From contig CAJNDS010000117.1 of NCBI GenBank assembly GCA_905221605.1, positions 62,001 to 126,000 of the forward strand: a stretch of 64,000 bases of DNA. The letters are read 5' to 3'. The notes under the pieces are model-generated. The model did not search any database, was not told the DNA's origin, and saw nothing but the letters and a program-made list of their open reading frames with translations. Shown one piece after another: positions 50,401-61,848 of the stretch (the first letter of the stretch is position 1; each line of letters begins with the position of its first letter). A program made the position numbers and the translations under genes. This DNA is from Symbiodinium natans (lineage: Eukaryota > Sar > Dinophyceae > Suessiales > Symbiodiniaceae).

Positions 50401-53400
50401 ACCGCGGCACAACTGGCCCCCAAAATTGAGAGCAGATTCTGCCATGATGATGTCATTGAATCAGATTGAATCATGTTCTTGCACCGTCAGGCCACACATG
50501 CCTTCCTCTCCTGTTCCATTGCCTTTGATGCCTTCGTTGAGATGCATGTGAACGATGTGAACGATGTTTACGACGATGGCGACGTCGTCACTTGCCTGCA
50601 AATGCCAACATCGGGCTTGCGATTCGTCCGCAACATGGTGCTGTGGCGCTCATGAGGAAATGGAAGACAAGAAAGATTCAGAAGAGGCTCATGAGTTTCG
50701 CACCACCAACAAGGTTCCCACTGTGGTGGAATGAGGAGGGGAAGGAGACCTCCTGCTGTACAGCCTTTCCTCACATAGCCTCACAGCAGCTTACCCGCCT
50801 TCTGCCCGCTCTGCGAAGGCCAGATGGCACTGTAGAGTCACGCTGAACATCTGAACATCCCCCCCCCCTGCCATTCCCGCAAATAGCCCCCAACTAAGTA
50901 ACTAGCGGTTGACATAGCGGTTGACATATGCTGGCAGATCATTATGGAGTCCCTCTGCGCGCAAGCGCGCAGAGCAAAGCAAAAGAAAGCAAAGCAAAGC
51001 CTGTCTCGCTACCAAGCGACCGCTTCAGCTTTTGTTAAGGTGGCTGCCTTTATTCCCAAGGCCGCGTCTCGAAGCGTCATCAAAGTGTCAGGACAGCTTC
51101 CGAGATCTTTTAAACAACGTAGGTTTGAATGTCCTCACCATCAGCTCCCTGGACTGGATTAGCCCGGATGTCCGTAGGACTAAGATTGCGAACTGCAAGT
51201 CTGCTTCCTGGGGAGGTTGGGAGAGGTTCTTGGATCCGTGGTTGAGGGGAACTTGAGGTGCAGCACATTGCAGTACCTCCGCTTTACTTGAGCTTTCCCC
51301 GCTGGATCCCGTTGCGTCAGTGATCTCCCGTGACAGACCGCTGGGTGTGGTAGTGCCCCGTTCAAAGGGGACAAGTTGGGTGTAAAGTTGGGGGTAGGAT
51401 AGTGTAGGGGATGTCAGGGCACCTCAGTGCACCACAAAGAAACTTCTTCCCACCCGGCGAGATTCGACGTACGCTGTTCTGGAAGTCCAATCCTGGATAT
51501 GATCCTGGAATTTTGGTGTTTTGTTACCATGCTCGAATTTTCTCTCATACGCGGAGATTCCCGGCGGCGCATTTCAAGCCAAGTCTTAGCTGCTGCTTCT
51601 GTTGGATAGCACAGGTATGGTGATGTCCCGATGCCAGGGCACCAGCCAAACACACGTGATTTTCGCTGTGAAAGCGCGGCACTCATGTCGGCTACCGCTA
51701 CTGCTGCAGGGCATGTGCTACAGGCGCAGCATTCCAAGCTACTTCCAGCGTAAAGGCTACTGTGCGAGCAAGATGAGCTCAAGCGCGCAAGCACTTTACT
51801 GCACTGCAGATTTCCCGAGACATCTTCGTGTTGCATGAAATGCAGCAGGTGATGCCTTTAATGCTTGACGGGCGAATGTTAGTTCCTCATGCATGCCTGC
51901 TCCGCAACCCAGGGTTAGCACAGCTTAGCACACCGTATGCCGTATGCAAACATTAAAAGGAAACGGCACTGGGTTGAGTTTCGGCAAGCAGAGCATGGGC
52001 ATGTGCACCTTTGGAGGTGATAGTGCTCGGCTGCAAATGCTGCAACAACGAAACAGGCCGAAGGTTGTGGATTGCAGCTCTGAGAGGAGCACAAGTGGTG
52101 ACACGCCGATGCGTGCCAGAACTGGCAGTCGATGTGCATCACTGGTGCCATGCTCCGTGCCATGCTTGAGAAGACAAATATCACAAATATCAAAGGCTAA
52201 GGAACAGATGCACTTCAATAGAGAGCGTACAGAAACACCTCGGAATCACAGAGGAGGCGACGGCACGCCTACTTCATGGCGAGCTCGGGCTTGCCTTGAG
52301 CTTCGTTCCTAAGATCGAAGTATCGCTTGTCCGTGGCCGTAGTTGGTGAATGTTGGCGATGCATGATACATAGATCTTGTCAAGCATTCCGAACATGACA
52401 CCGCGGTCGGCCAGCATGCAAATAAACAGGCATTGCCCAATCTGTGTAGTTCTGCGCTATTCTGTGCTCCCCTCCTCCTTTCACGTGTTGCCCCCTTGCC
52501 TCCCCTCAGAGAACCTCTTGCAGTCAGGCCGTGGGCGGTGGACCTGGAGTGACTGGGATGGAATGCAGACCCGGACTCGCGAAGGCCCGGATGTGCACCC
52601 GATTACCGCATTGGGTACCGCATTGGGTACCGCACTGGCCTTTCTCGGACCCGCATGGGGGCAACCAATGATGGGCATGGTCCGAGGCCAGGGCGAAGAC
52701 CCCCGCAACTCGGAGGTGGGGGGTCTTTGAAGGGCAAGTTTGATGTTTGAAGTCTGGTGTGCTGGTGTGCTGGTGAGTCCCCAAAGTATCTTTTCGGCGG
52801 CATCTGCCAACGACTGGTCTCGCGGGCCCTCATGGCTCTCAGCTTGGCTGACTAGCTGCCATGCTCCGAAAGCGTCCGGGCCTCTCAGTCTCTGCGTTGA
52901 CGCGCTGTGTTCCTCGCTTTTCCTCGTTTCGAGTTGGTTTTTTCGATTTTTGTTTCAAGGAGACGATCCGCAGCCGGGTGCCGTCCGCGGCGCGCGGCCT
53001 GCACCTGGCCACCCGGAAGCGTGTAAGGATGGCGAATTAGGCTAGGGGGGAATCGGGAAGGCGCAGGGAAGCATATCACAGTTGGCTTTGTCGAGGGGAT
53101 CACAGACACAGACAGAAACATCAAAAGAGCCGCCTTCCCTGGAGCTTTTTCGAGGTCCAATCGGTCGCACCACGCCGACTCAACGCTCGAGCCTCACGGC
53201 ACGTGGCCCACGAGAGGGCCAGGCAAGAGCTCGGGGACTTTGGGGAGATCCAGTTTTTTCTTACACTTACACTCTTTCTGTCACTTGATGTTTGCGTGTC
53301 TAAAGATCTTGGAAGCTGGGGCTCGTTGGAGCTGCAGGCTGCGAGCTTCAGATCTCTGAGCAAAGATGGCAAGGGACGCAATCCTGCTTCTCGGTGAGGG

Positions 53401-53558
53401 AGAGTGAGAGTCTGGCCACAGTTATCTTGTCGCAGACTGTAACCTTCCACCTGAAGGAGTCATTGTGTGATTTGTGAGGTTGCCATCTTCATGCGCGAGA
53501 TAGGCCGGAGTTGGTGATGACTCTGGGCCTTGGGCATGATTCTGATCCGTGCCTGCAG
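50401..53558 (+). other. Scattered exon-like fragments, nothing assignable
   Basis: Open pieces with plausible borders are about 51615-51750 (YGDVPMPGHQPNTRDFRC), about 52960-53023 (ETIRSRVPSAARGLHLATRK) and 53082-53215. The rest is unsupported. Confidence 0.3.
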
Positions 53559-53760
53559 AGGGCTTCCCCAATACATCGACGCCTTGCTCAGAGATGGCTT
53601 CGACGACATGGAGACGTTGCTCGAGATTCAGGACTTTGCACGACTGTTACAGGTCATGCTGAGCAGGCTCCTCTGCTTTGTCCACCCCAGGACGAGCACC
53701 TGAAGGCCGTGGGTTTCTTACCAGGCCACATGCTGAAGATCAAGAAGCGCTTCGCGCTTA
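53559..53760 (+). CDS. SAM (sterile alpha motif) domain, two exons
   Basis: Exon 1 (53559-53631) encodes GLPQYIDALLRDGFDDMETL and ends LEIQ. Joining to exon 2 (from 53691) gives DEHLKAVGFLPGHMLKIKKR. Together these fit the five-helix SAM pattern (GL-x-QYI, GFDD-x-xTLL, HLK-x-xG-x-x-x-GH-x-LKI). The 59-nt intron 53632-53690 has a GA donor and AG acceptor, with CAGGAC repeated at both splice borders. SAM domains mediate protein or RNA interactions. An exon about 0.1 kb downstream continues Ser/Pro/Lys-rich. This may be the N-terminal part of the globin gene that follows, which is inferred from order and spacing only. Confidence 0.72.
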
Positions 53761-54489
53761 GTCTCCACTGCAGAGCTTCAAGGAGGTACACGACATATCC
53801 TGCTCAGGCTTTGCGATTCTCAGAGAAACCAGAGTGTATACCGTGACACGTGCTTGTGTTTTTGTGTGCGCCCTAGGTCTTAGGGATGCTTCAAGGGACA
53901 GCCCGCCGAAGCCATCCGCGCTTCGGAGCAGCACCGCCAAGCTTGGGCTCGACAAGGACCGCATTCTCATGAAGAAGAGATGCCTTGCTTCGATCCTAAT
54001 GCTGTCAATGAGAATCTCTGTCCTGCGGCACCATCTTTGATTTTGATGCAGCATACTAACGGACTGAATAAATCTCGCGAGCACTTGCAACATTCTTCCT
54101 AGCAAGCATTGTGAACAAGCTGTCGAAACCGCTTCTTGGAACACTTGTGGGCAAAGCCTCATATCAACTCATCACTTTCCAAGAGATGCTTACCAGTAGC
54201 ATATCACATGAACTGCCGGCAAGTAGATGCATGGCTATGCATGGCTGACACCGGTTTTCACAGCAGTTTCGATGTGAGGAGTCGTTGGCCATGCAGCTCA
54301 GCAGTGTGGAAGAACTTTGGCTGAATATTGACAAAACTTGGCTCTGCACATGCTCCTGCCGGGTAAGGTCACTCCAGCACAGAGCGCGCTCGGGCCATCA
54401 GCGGAAGTCATCGGTGTCCCTTGCTGGAAACTGGAAAGCGCTATGCATCTGTCTGCATAGAAGTATCGCCGAAACATCTTGACTGTGAG

Positions 54490-55710
54490 GTCGCCCAGCG
54501 AAGCTGGCAGCAGATGCTCCCGAGTGTTGGCACGATTGCAGAGTCATTCTATAAGAACATGTGCCTTGTCTTGATGTGTGATCGAGCTAAAAAAGACCAT
54601 GTCCTTCTCCAAAAGTTGTGCTTCCTCATCCCCTTCCTCAGCCATGCGTGTCAAAGGGCCTGTGCATCATGCTTGCCTGGAACCAGGTTTATCTTGAATC
54701 CATCAACAAGAGCATTGTTTCCAATGGGCGTCCGCAATCGTTACAGGGACCGGACAAGCCCGGTCGATGAGGCCTCGCTTCGTTCGTGCAGGTAGCTGAG
54801 AAAAGTCTGCTGCATGTGAACTGTTGGATGTCATTTCGAAGGCAGACTACAACTTCGAGAATTCCAGTGCTTTGAGGGAGCTCTTTTCGAAGGCCCGAGC
54901 TTTCTGCTTCTTCGCCATACAGTTTCCACCACGTGCGGGGAAAGCAAGGGGCTGACTCCCAACTTCAGTAGGTCGACCAACCTCTGGCGTCTGTTGTTTC
55001 TGCTGGCAACACATGTTCGGCACGGTTTAAACAAGTGTGAACAGGATGTGGCAGGCAGGTCAGGTGACTCTGCCATTCCCCTGCTCTTTCTGGTGAGGTT
55101 GCTTGTCTTTGCCTGTCACAGCAGCTGGATTGCTGAGTTGCATGCTTTGCTCTCTCACAAGCAGCACACCAGGATCACATGAGCTTATGTCTAGAGCACG
55201 CTTCGACTGATGCCAAATCATCCTGCGTTTACGACAAAGGTTTGAGCACATGTCATTCATACTTTGCTTGCCCATTGCCTTTCAGATGGTTTCTGCCGTG
55301 GGCATCGCTGTCATGGGGCTCCACAACCCAGGCGCGAACGCGAGTGCAGGAGCCTTTGGCCCAACAGATTCCAGCTGCTGTGGGATGTGTCAGGCAAAGT
55401 GGCTCTCGAAATGACAGCTCTTGGCGTGCGCCACGCCGGCTATGGCGTCAAGGAGGACATGGCCTGTACGGCTGAGAATGTTCGGTCATGGATTCGCCTG
55501 CCCAGGAGCATCTAAAGGCGTTTGGCCAAGCTCTTCTATTGGCATTCCGAGGTCACTGTAGCCGCTCGGCTGTGCTTGACAGTAAGGCCGTAAGGCCTTG
55601 CTGATTTCTTTTCTAGGCTCGTTTAGGCCTAGTCATAGTCTCTGTCGGGCCTCAGGCCTGCTGACGCCCGAAGCAGATCAAGCTTGGATCCTGGTCTTTG
55701 CTGGATGCCC
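54490..55710 (+). CDS. Globin domain 1 (split over about seven exons)
   Basis: Inferred exons: about 54490-54560 (helix A/B, VAQRSWQQM .. ESFYKNM); 54687 to about 54790 (FILNPSTRALFPMGVRNRYR, containing the CD1 Phe at 54718); 54842-54892 (ENSSALRELFSK); 55286-55339 (MVSAVGIAVMGLHN); 55375-55455 (VALEMTALGVRHAGYGVKE, proximal F8 His at 55432); 55506-55551 (EHLKAFGQALLLAFR); 55656 to about 55705 (LLTPEADQAWILVF, helix H). Donors after 54892 and 55339 are GC, after 55455 GA, after 54560 and 55551 GT. The reading phase is kept across most of the inferred junctions. Globins bind haem for O2/NO chemistry. The two diagnostic residues, CD1 Phe and F8 His, are present. Confidence 0.78.
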
Positions 55711-55959
55711 AGCGCTGCTCTTGCGATCCGAAACCGCCGTCGCCTGCATTGTGGAGTCAGTGTGTTTTTGCTCGATAAGCTTCTCCATCATTCATTCCGT
55801 ATGTTGCGGCAGCAAGGCTCCCAGTAGCAAGTCGAGAGTCTAGTTGGCTCTTGCAAAATGTTGAAGCACGTTGAAACCGGAGCGCTTTAAAGCAGCAACC
55901 GCAGATCCAGGGTGAACCTTCCAGCCTCATAGCGCAGACCCTGAACTGCCAAAAAACCC

Positions 55960-57626
55960 CCAAAGCCACCTGCAAAGTAAGTGGTTGTCTCTCAGGATTT
56001 CGTCTCCTCTGCTGTGGCCCGTGGCGTGCAGGATGCCACCGCCGATGCCGCGCGCATCCAGGCGCATCTTCCGCCGCTGGGAAGGGAACCCTCTAAGAGA
56101 AACTTAAGAGGGTTTGAGTATGGATTTTTACCTAGTTGACTCCCCTGAGGGGCATTCTTAGCATGGGGTGTACATGATGCCAGTTTTAGGTTCAGGGAGT
56201 TCGGGTAGCTCTGGGAAGATGTCACTTTGGCTTCGACCCCAAGGTCAGAGAGCGCGAAGACCTTGCTGGTCTCTCGCCGGGTGCCCACTCGATGCTAGGA
56301 GTGGATGAGGAGGACCCTTGAGCCGAGGCGGACCGGTGATGCCAATCGATGCGAAGTTGAAGCCTCCGTCGTCCTACCCCGAGCTGGCCTCTTTGCGGCA
56401 AGAGTGGGCTTTTGGGGTTGGCGCGGGGAAGGGTCGTATCTGTACACGCTCCTCCTGCATGCTCTGCTACCGCTAGTGTTCCAGCAACGAGGCTCCAGTT
56501 GCTCAGCAAGTGAGCTCGGCTCCTTCCGGTGGAACAATCAACACCGTGCAGCAGAGTTGGATGGTGGTGAAGGAGGGCGCTTGCAGTTTTGCTGGGTTGC
56601 TCAATGGCGGAATTACAATCAGGGGACTTTAAAAGAACGTGATCGTTTTTGTGGTGCTGCAGTACTATAGCTGAAATTGCATGGCTTGATCTGACAGGAA
56701 CTGGGGGTCGCGAACCTCGGCGAGATCCTGTACAAGCATCTCTTCAAGATTGCTCCCGTCACCAAGTCGCTTTTTCCAGTCAACGTGCGGAATCGCTATC
56801 GCGACTGGACCTGCAGCGAGGAGGAGGCCACATGCCATGCCATGCGCCGCTCTCACGGACACAACAGACCCGTGCAGTTTTCCGTGCCCGGTTCAGTTCG
56901 GGAACAGGTGGAGGATGGCTTCGAGCACTCCACGGGGCTGCGCAACCTGTTCGCCAAGGCATCGACCTGCAACGGGAGGATACGGGAGGAGCTTGGAGCT
57001 TTGCGAGCTTGTGCTCAACTGTGTCAATTAACGAGGTTGTCGAAGCTGTGGGGAGCGCCGTGGCTGGTCTGCATAACGTCTCGAGACTGGTCACTGAACC
57101 TTGGCAGCACCTGGCACCTCAGTCGGAGAGAGTCGAAAGCCCTTCGCTTCCTGTGCTGCAGGAATTGAATGCCCTGGGCATGCGCCACATGAGCTACAAC
57201 CTGAGAGAGGCGCCCGCGTCAGCAAGTGCCTCATCCTCATGCTTCCCCTGCAAATCTCCCCTTTTTGCAGAGGAGTACTTCGAGTATGGTGGGCAAGCCC
57301 TTGTGCTGACCTTGCAGGCGGCCTTGTGCTGCGCTTGTTTTGCTTTGGACATAGCTGGCCCGGCTTCTGCCACAGTTCAACCAACAGCAGGATGGATTGG
57401 GCACGTCCTTGACCGAAGACGTAAAGCAGGCGCGGCAGTTTGCATAATCTTGCGGGGTCTTTTGTTGCAAGCTCCTGCAGCTCGACGCAGTGTCCACACT
57501 TTCAGAGCTTCCGGCAAGGCCTGGGTAGCAGTCTACGAGTTCATCTCTGCATGCGTCATCAGCGGCCTGCGCTTTGCCCAAGAAAAGGCCCCGGGAGCGC
57601 CATGCTGCCATTGTAGAGCGGGTTGA
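55960..57626 (+). CDS. Globin domain 2 and gene 3' end
   Basis: A linker (about 55998-56070, SSAVARGVQDATADAARI; 56335-56420, IDAKLKPPSSYPELASLRQ; about 56485-56572, Ala/Ser/Pro-rich then TVQQSWMVVK) leads into a second globin. Exons are 56698 to about 56830 (ELGVANLGEILYKHLFKIAP, CD1 Phe 56773, VRNRYRDW), 56908-56958 (EHSTGLRNLFAK), 57036-57089 (VVEAVGSAVAGLHNVSRL), up to 57209 (LNALGMRHMSYNLRE, F8 His 57186), 57273-57317 (EYFEYGGQALVLTLQ), 57391-57429 (DGLGTSLTEDVKQ) and 57519-57626 (AWVAVYEFISACVISGL, TGA 57624-57626). Donors are GA after 56572, GC after 56958, 57209, 57317 and 57429, and GT (if used) after 57089. The 51-nt exon has the same length and GC donor as its counterpart in domain 1 (54842-54892), indicating duplication of an already split domain. 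The join between 57089 and 57162 is unsettled, because read-through is also open. Confidence 0.78.
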
Positions 57627-58075
57627 GATTGAGGCTTTATTCTAGGGCTTGCAAGGAGAGCAGTTGCATTCTTGGCCTGGCCTGTTTCCGGGCTCTGGAT
57701 GTTCTCTTTTCTTGGGCAATTCGGCTGTGTAGGGGTAGTCAATCCCCGCCCACGCCGAGCAATCGCATTGTTGCTGTGGGTCGCTGTCGCGTGTTCGCGC
57801 TTCTCGAATAAAGCCAGCCGCACAAAGGCTTGTATAGCGTAAAAGCCTTCTGCTTTCAAACGAGCAAGTTGTTGCTGCATGCGAGGAGTCGCTCCTGAAA
57901 AAGATGCAATACGTGCCTTGGACAGGCGGTAGATACCTGGGTAATCCTGGGCACATGTAGCACTCCATGATGCGCGGTCACAGCCTTGACTTCAGCTTCT
58001 GCTGAGGATGGGAACTCGCAGGGCTACAGCCCGCAATCGTTGAAGTCCTATGCCAGCCAGAACCAGAACGTCTCA
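57627..58075 (+). other. 3' UTR/intergenic after the globin gene
   Basis: No open frame looks coding here, and no processing signal was recognised. Confidence 0.4.
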
Positions 58076-58480
58076 TCCGCGACGACGTGCGCTGATCTCA
58101 CACCCACGAGCCCTGGCAGAAACTGGGCATGGCGGTCTTGAAATGGGTGGCCGACTTGACAGATCTTGACAGGCAGCAGCTGCCAGGCAACTTGACCCTG
58201 CCACTTGGCAAAGGACCCTTGTCACAACTTGTCTTCCTTTTCTTCCGTCGGCCATTCGGAATTCAATTTCTGTCTCTTTGATTTTCTTTGTCCATGTGAA
58301 GAACTGAAGAAGCATGGTGTGTTGAGGAGCTCAAAGCCCAGACCCGGAGACTTGAGCATCTGGGACCGGCAGGGCGTGGTGGATCCAAACGTAGCGTCAA
58401 ACGTTGGCTTGGCATGACGCTCATAGACTCGGCTTTATCACGGGAAGTTCGGGGAACTTTGACAGCTGCTACTACATAGC
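58076..58480 (+). CDS. Unidentified exons ending in a stop
   Basis: About 58108-58190 encodes WQKLGMAVLKWVADLTDLDR, then QQLPGNL. About 58310-58480 encodes a charged helix EELKAQTRRLEHLG followed by a Gly/Lys/Arg stretch and MTLIDSALSREVRGTLTAAT, ending TAG at 58478-58480. No family was recognised. Confidence 0.35.
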
Positions 58481-59515
58481 GACATAGCGGTTTATCTTGT
58501 TTTTTTATCTTTGTTCTTGGCGGGGAGCGTACGTCTCCTCGAGATGCCACTGAATGGAAATTGTCGATTACGTGACCAACGCTGAATCATGCGGGCCCAC
58601 CACGTCCTCTCCCTCAAGTTCTCAAGCAGCGCGCTTGACACTTGCATGCTACCTCCTTTTGAGGCCCATGCTGCCCAGGCAGCCTGCCTAAGGGCCTACA
58701 AATCGGGTGGTTTCCGAGATCCACACAAAGTGGTCTCGAGTTTTGACTTGGGCATTCCTTGCGCCACAAAGGCTGCGCTGCCTGGAGTGACCCCCGCTTA
58801 GCCAGTCCTTGACATGGCTCCTGTATGCTCTTGTGAGTGAGAGAGAGAATTCTTTGAAACCACGGCAAGCCTTTGAGATGCTGGCACGGGCGCTTTGAAG
58901 CTAGGAGCTCTCGTTTGCGGGGGCAAGAACCCAACGTTGGCTTAGCCACTAGGTCGGGTATGTTCCAGCTTCCTTCCTGGCTTGCCGTTGACGAATGTTT
59001 TGTGTACATTTACATTTTTTCGGGCAGAAATTCTCCCGATGGCTTGCATGTCGCCTGCTACGATCTTTTTTCTCTGGTGTGTCAGCCTCCTTCAACCCAT
59101 TTCATCCAAGATTCATGAAATAACTGTTGTGTCGAGAGGATGTTTCTGTGGTAGCAGACGAGGTATCAGAAGCACGCATAAGCACGCGTTGTACAGGTTG
59201 TAAACTTAAGGATTTTCCGTGCCATTTTCGTTCTGGCTGGCAAGCTCGGACCCTTGACCTGAAATCTGGTTCGGAGTTTGCCGGCAGAGTATAGGGATAC
59301 GTGAATCCCAATCCCTGACCAGCTTGCGTTCCCAAGTTTAAAATTTTTCCGCAATCCAGCTTGCGGACGCCTGCTTCTCATATCTGAAATCCCGCTGCAG
59401 GCATGCAACATGGCAGCAGGTTGCAGTGTGCGGACGCTTCTCGACACTCAGGATGTTCGCTGGCTAAAGTCTGCAACCAGGGCACCTGCAACCACCGCAG
59501 AGAAGACAGCAAGGC
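58481..59515 (+). other. No supported gene
   Basis: An open frame at 58589-58801 and others nearby lack splice-compatible, coding-like structure. Nothing else was seen. Confidence 0.35.
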
Positions 59516-60060
59516 AAGAAGTGCGAAGAGACGAAGAGATTTTTGAAGAGACTTTCAAAGAGACTTTCGAAGAGACTCTCGAAGAGACTCGAAAGACTGG
59601 AGAGCACGATGAAAGCGCGCTTTGGCCAGGTCTCGCAGCGATGCTCGACGAGAGGCGCCGCGATCTCCCAGGACTGTGAGCGCATCCAGCCGAGGTGCCC
59701 ACGAGTCCATTACGAGTCACCTGCGAGTTATTTGTGAGTGCCTACCCTACGGAGTGGGGAAGGGGGTTGGGTCGCAGCATCTGGCGAGGTCAGGCATGCC
59801 AGGTGCCTCCCCGGGCACCGAGCGAGCCGGAGCTCAAGGCTCAAGGCCCTTCGAGATGTTCCTTAAGAAAGCACAGAAATGCCGCTTTGGCAGGGCCTCT
59901 GGCAGCCTGGCTCCGCAGCCTGGGAGCCGAGCGCTATCAGGAAAGGGGCGATTTCCGACGCCGGCGCCGTTCCTTACGCTTTGCTTCCCTCTGTGGGACA
60001 GGCAGCCTTGGAGGGCTTCTTTGACGATCCGGAGCAGGCGCTTTCGGAGACGGACCGTAT
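59516..60060 (+). CDS. Coiled-coil segment followed by a second SAM domain
   Basis: About 59535-59690 encodes RLSKRLSKRLSKRLERLEST and MKARFGQVSQ from a 15-bp imperfect repeat. Further on, an exon ending at 59940 encodes LAAWLRSLGAERYQ and, across a 61-nt GA-AG intron (59941-60001), an exon from 60002 encodes AALEGFFDDPEQALS. Joined, they match the first half of a SAM domain (W-x-x-SLG-x-x-RY-x-x-AL-x-x-x-FDD). Intron position within the SAM domain differs from that in the SAM domain at 53559. The second half was not identified. It may be a paralogue of the SAM-globin gene upstream, or an unrelated SAM protein. Confidence 0.55.
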
Positions 60061-61848
60061 TTTGCCTCTGCGGTGGAAGGTTTTTGAAATGGACGCTTTG
60101 CAGGAAATAGTACCGGAATCACGAGGAGCATACTTCGTGTAACTTTGTGAAAACCCACTTTGAGAGTCCGCCTGGGCCAAAAATAGAAACATGCTGCCAT
60201 CATGCGCGCAGTCCCGCAACGAACCGGCAGTCCCAAACTTTCGTTCCGGAAGCACCGAAATTTGCGTCCGAGTCTGGCACTGTGCAGGTGTTTCTGGCAT
60301 ACACCACACCTGCGACGATTGGGGAGCCCGGAACCTGCAGGAACTGTGACAGTAGGGTGACCCCTTCCCAATCCTTCCCAATCCTTCCCGATCCTTGCAC
60401 CTTGCTGCTCATAGGAGTACATGGGAGATTCGATTCCTCTGGTGCCGAGGCCGCACTTTGATCGGAGCTTCTTCGTCGAAGTTGGTGTCGCAGATGAGGC
60501 GGGAGAGCAGTATAAGTCTAGAGCAGGAGAGCAGTGTCATTGCGAGACTACGACGAACACGATGAATTCGAGACCCCATGGAAAGGGCCATCAGCGTGCC
60601 TTCGAGCGGTGGTTTATGGAAAAGCTCCAAAAGGCTGGGCCGGGCTGGGCCGGGCGGGCCGGTGGACTCGATGTGCGGAGATGCAGTGAGAGCCGCAGCG
60701 ATCAGGCACATGTTCCATCCTCGGCAAGAACATCACCAGGCCCACGATGCCACAGCCCTGCTCACGCACATTCCAGCATGGCAATGCTCAAGGACCCAAT
60801 AGAAACCATATCTCATCTCCAGTGTCAATGCCAATGCCAACATTCATGCCAAGACAACATACTACCCCTAGTATTAATTCGAATACCAGTGCAGGTGCTA
60901 CGAAAAAGATTAACAATAAGAACAAGTACTGTTAACAACGAACCCCGAGTAGTGTGCGAGAGGTAAAGCTCGCCAAAGTTATTACAATTTGAATAGAGGA
61001 GTGGAGGAGAAAAGAATTCGAGCCAGGTCGTACGCCAGCCGAAGCCCGCCTGACCACAGAGGGTTCGATGGGCAGGCGGGGGGGGGTGGTTGGGAGAGTC
61101 GACCTCTAGCTGGGGAGAGCTTCTGCTGGGAGGGCTTCTGCGGCCCTTGGGGTGTCAAGGGAGAAAGGGGCGTCTCTTTCTTCTTGTTGTTCCGTCTGAG
61201 AGGTCGGACCCCGACGCCAAGAGCAGAAGCCGGGCCCCCATTCCAGCGTCTGCCCTCGCTTTTCTCGTTGTTTTTGCAAACGCGTCTGTCGGTGTATTCT
61301 CTCTGTGTCTTGTTTTTGGTGGAGGCATTGGCCGGAGAGCTCCTAGGCACTCACGCGATCAGCTTTGACCCACTTTGAGTATAAGATGTTGAGATATCGT
61401 GTGAGATGTTCTGGGCTTCGCGCGCCGCTCATCTGCCGCAGGCGCAGCCACGAGCTTCCCGGAAGGGTGTTGTTGGCCAGGACGGGCAGCCCGGTCAACT
61501 CACAGGCCCCTCATCCGCGTTACGGTGCTCAGGAGGCCGGCACCATCGCAATCACAGGAAGCCGCCTGGGTTCGCTCTGCAGAGCTAGTCTTGGCTGGGC
61601 CCTGAGATGCCATGTGATTCATTCATGTGCTACTGATTTCAGGCGGTAACCGTCAATCCATGGAGAGTCGGAGAGTCCCGAGTGAGTGGGTCAGGACAGC
61701 AATGCCAGCAGCAGCGACACTGCTCCAGCTGCTTGCAAGATTTAGTTTTGCTTGTTGACTGCTCCATTTGTTGACCAAAGTTCGTCTTGTGTGAACCAAC
61801 TACTTGGATGTGTGGCTGAGCCCCTGACGCTCTGCTTCTAAGGCGGCT
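60061..61848 (+). other. Uncertain; one long open frame
   Basis: The frame 60421-60966 opens with ATG and runs 181 codons (MGDSIPLVPRPHFDRSFFVE..), with a Gln/Cys-rich later part from a CAATGC-type repeat. It overlaps an open frame on the other strand, so coding status is unclear. 60970-61840 has no convincing exon. Confidence 0.3.

Noticed and set aside
56649-57626. 325-codon single ORF over the second globin
   Set aside because: It reads through several inferred introns. Only its exon parts match globin helices, and the first helices lie in another frame, so the split model explains it better.
60409-60711. Minus-strand 100-codon frame opposite 60421-60966
   Set aside because: Neither strand shows a domain and no splice context favours it.
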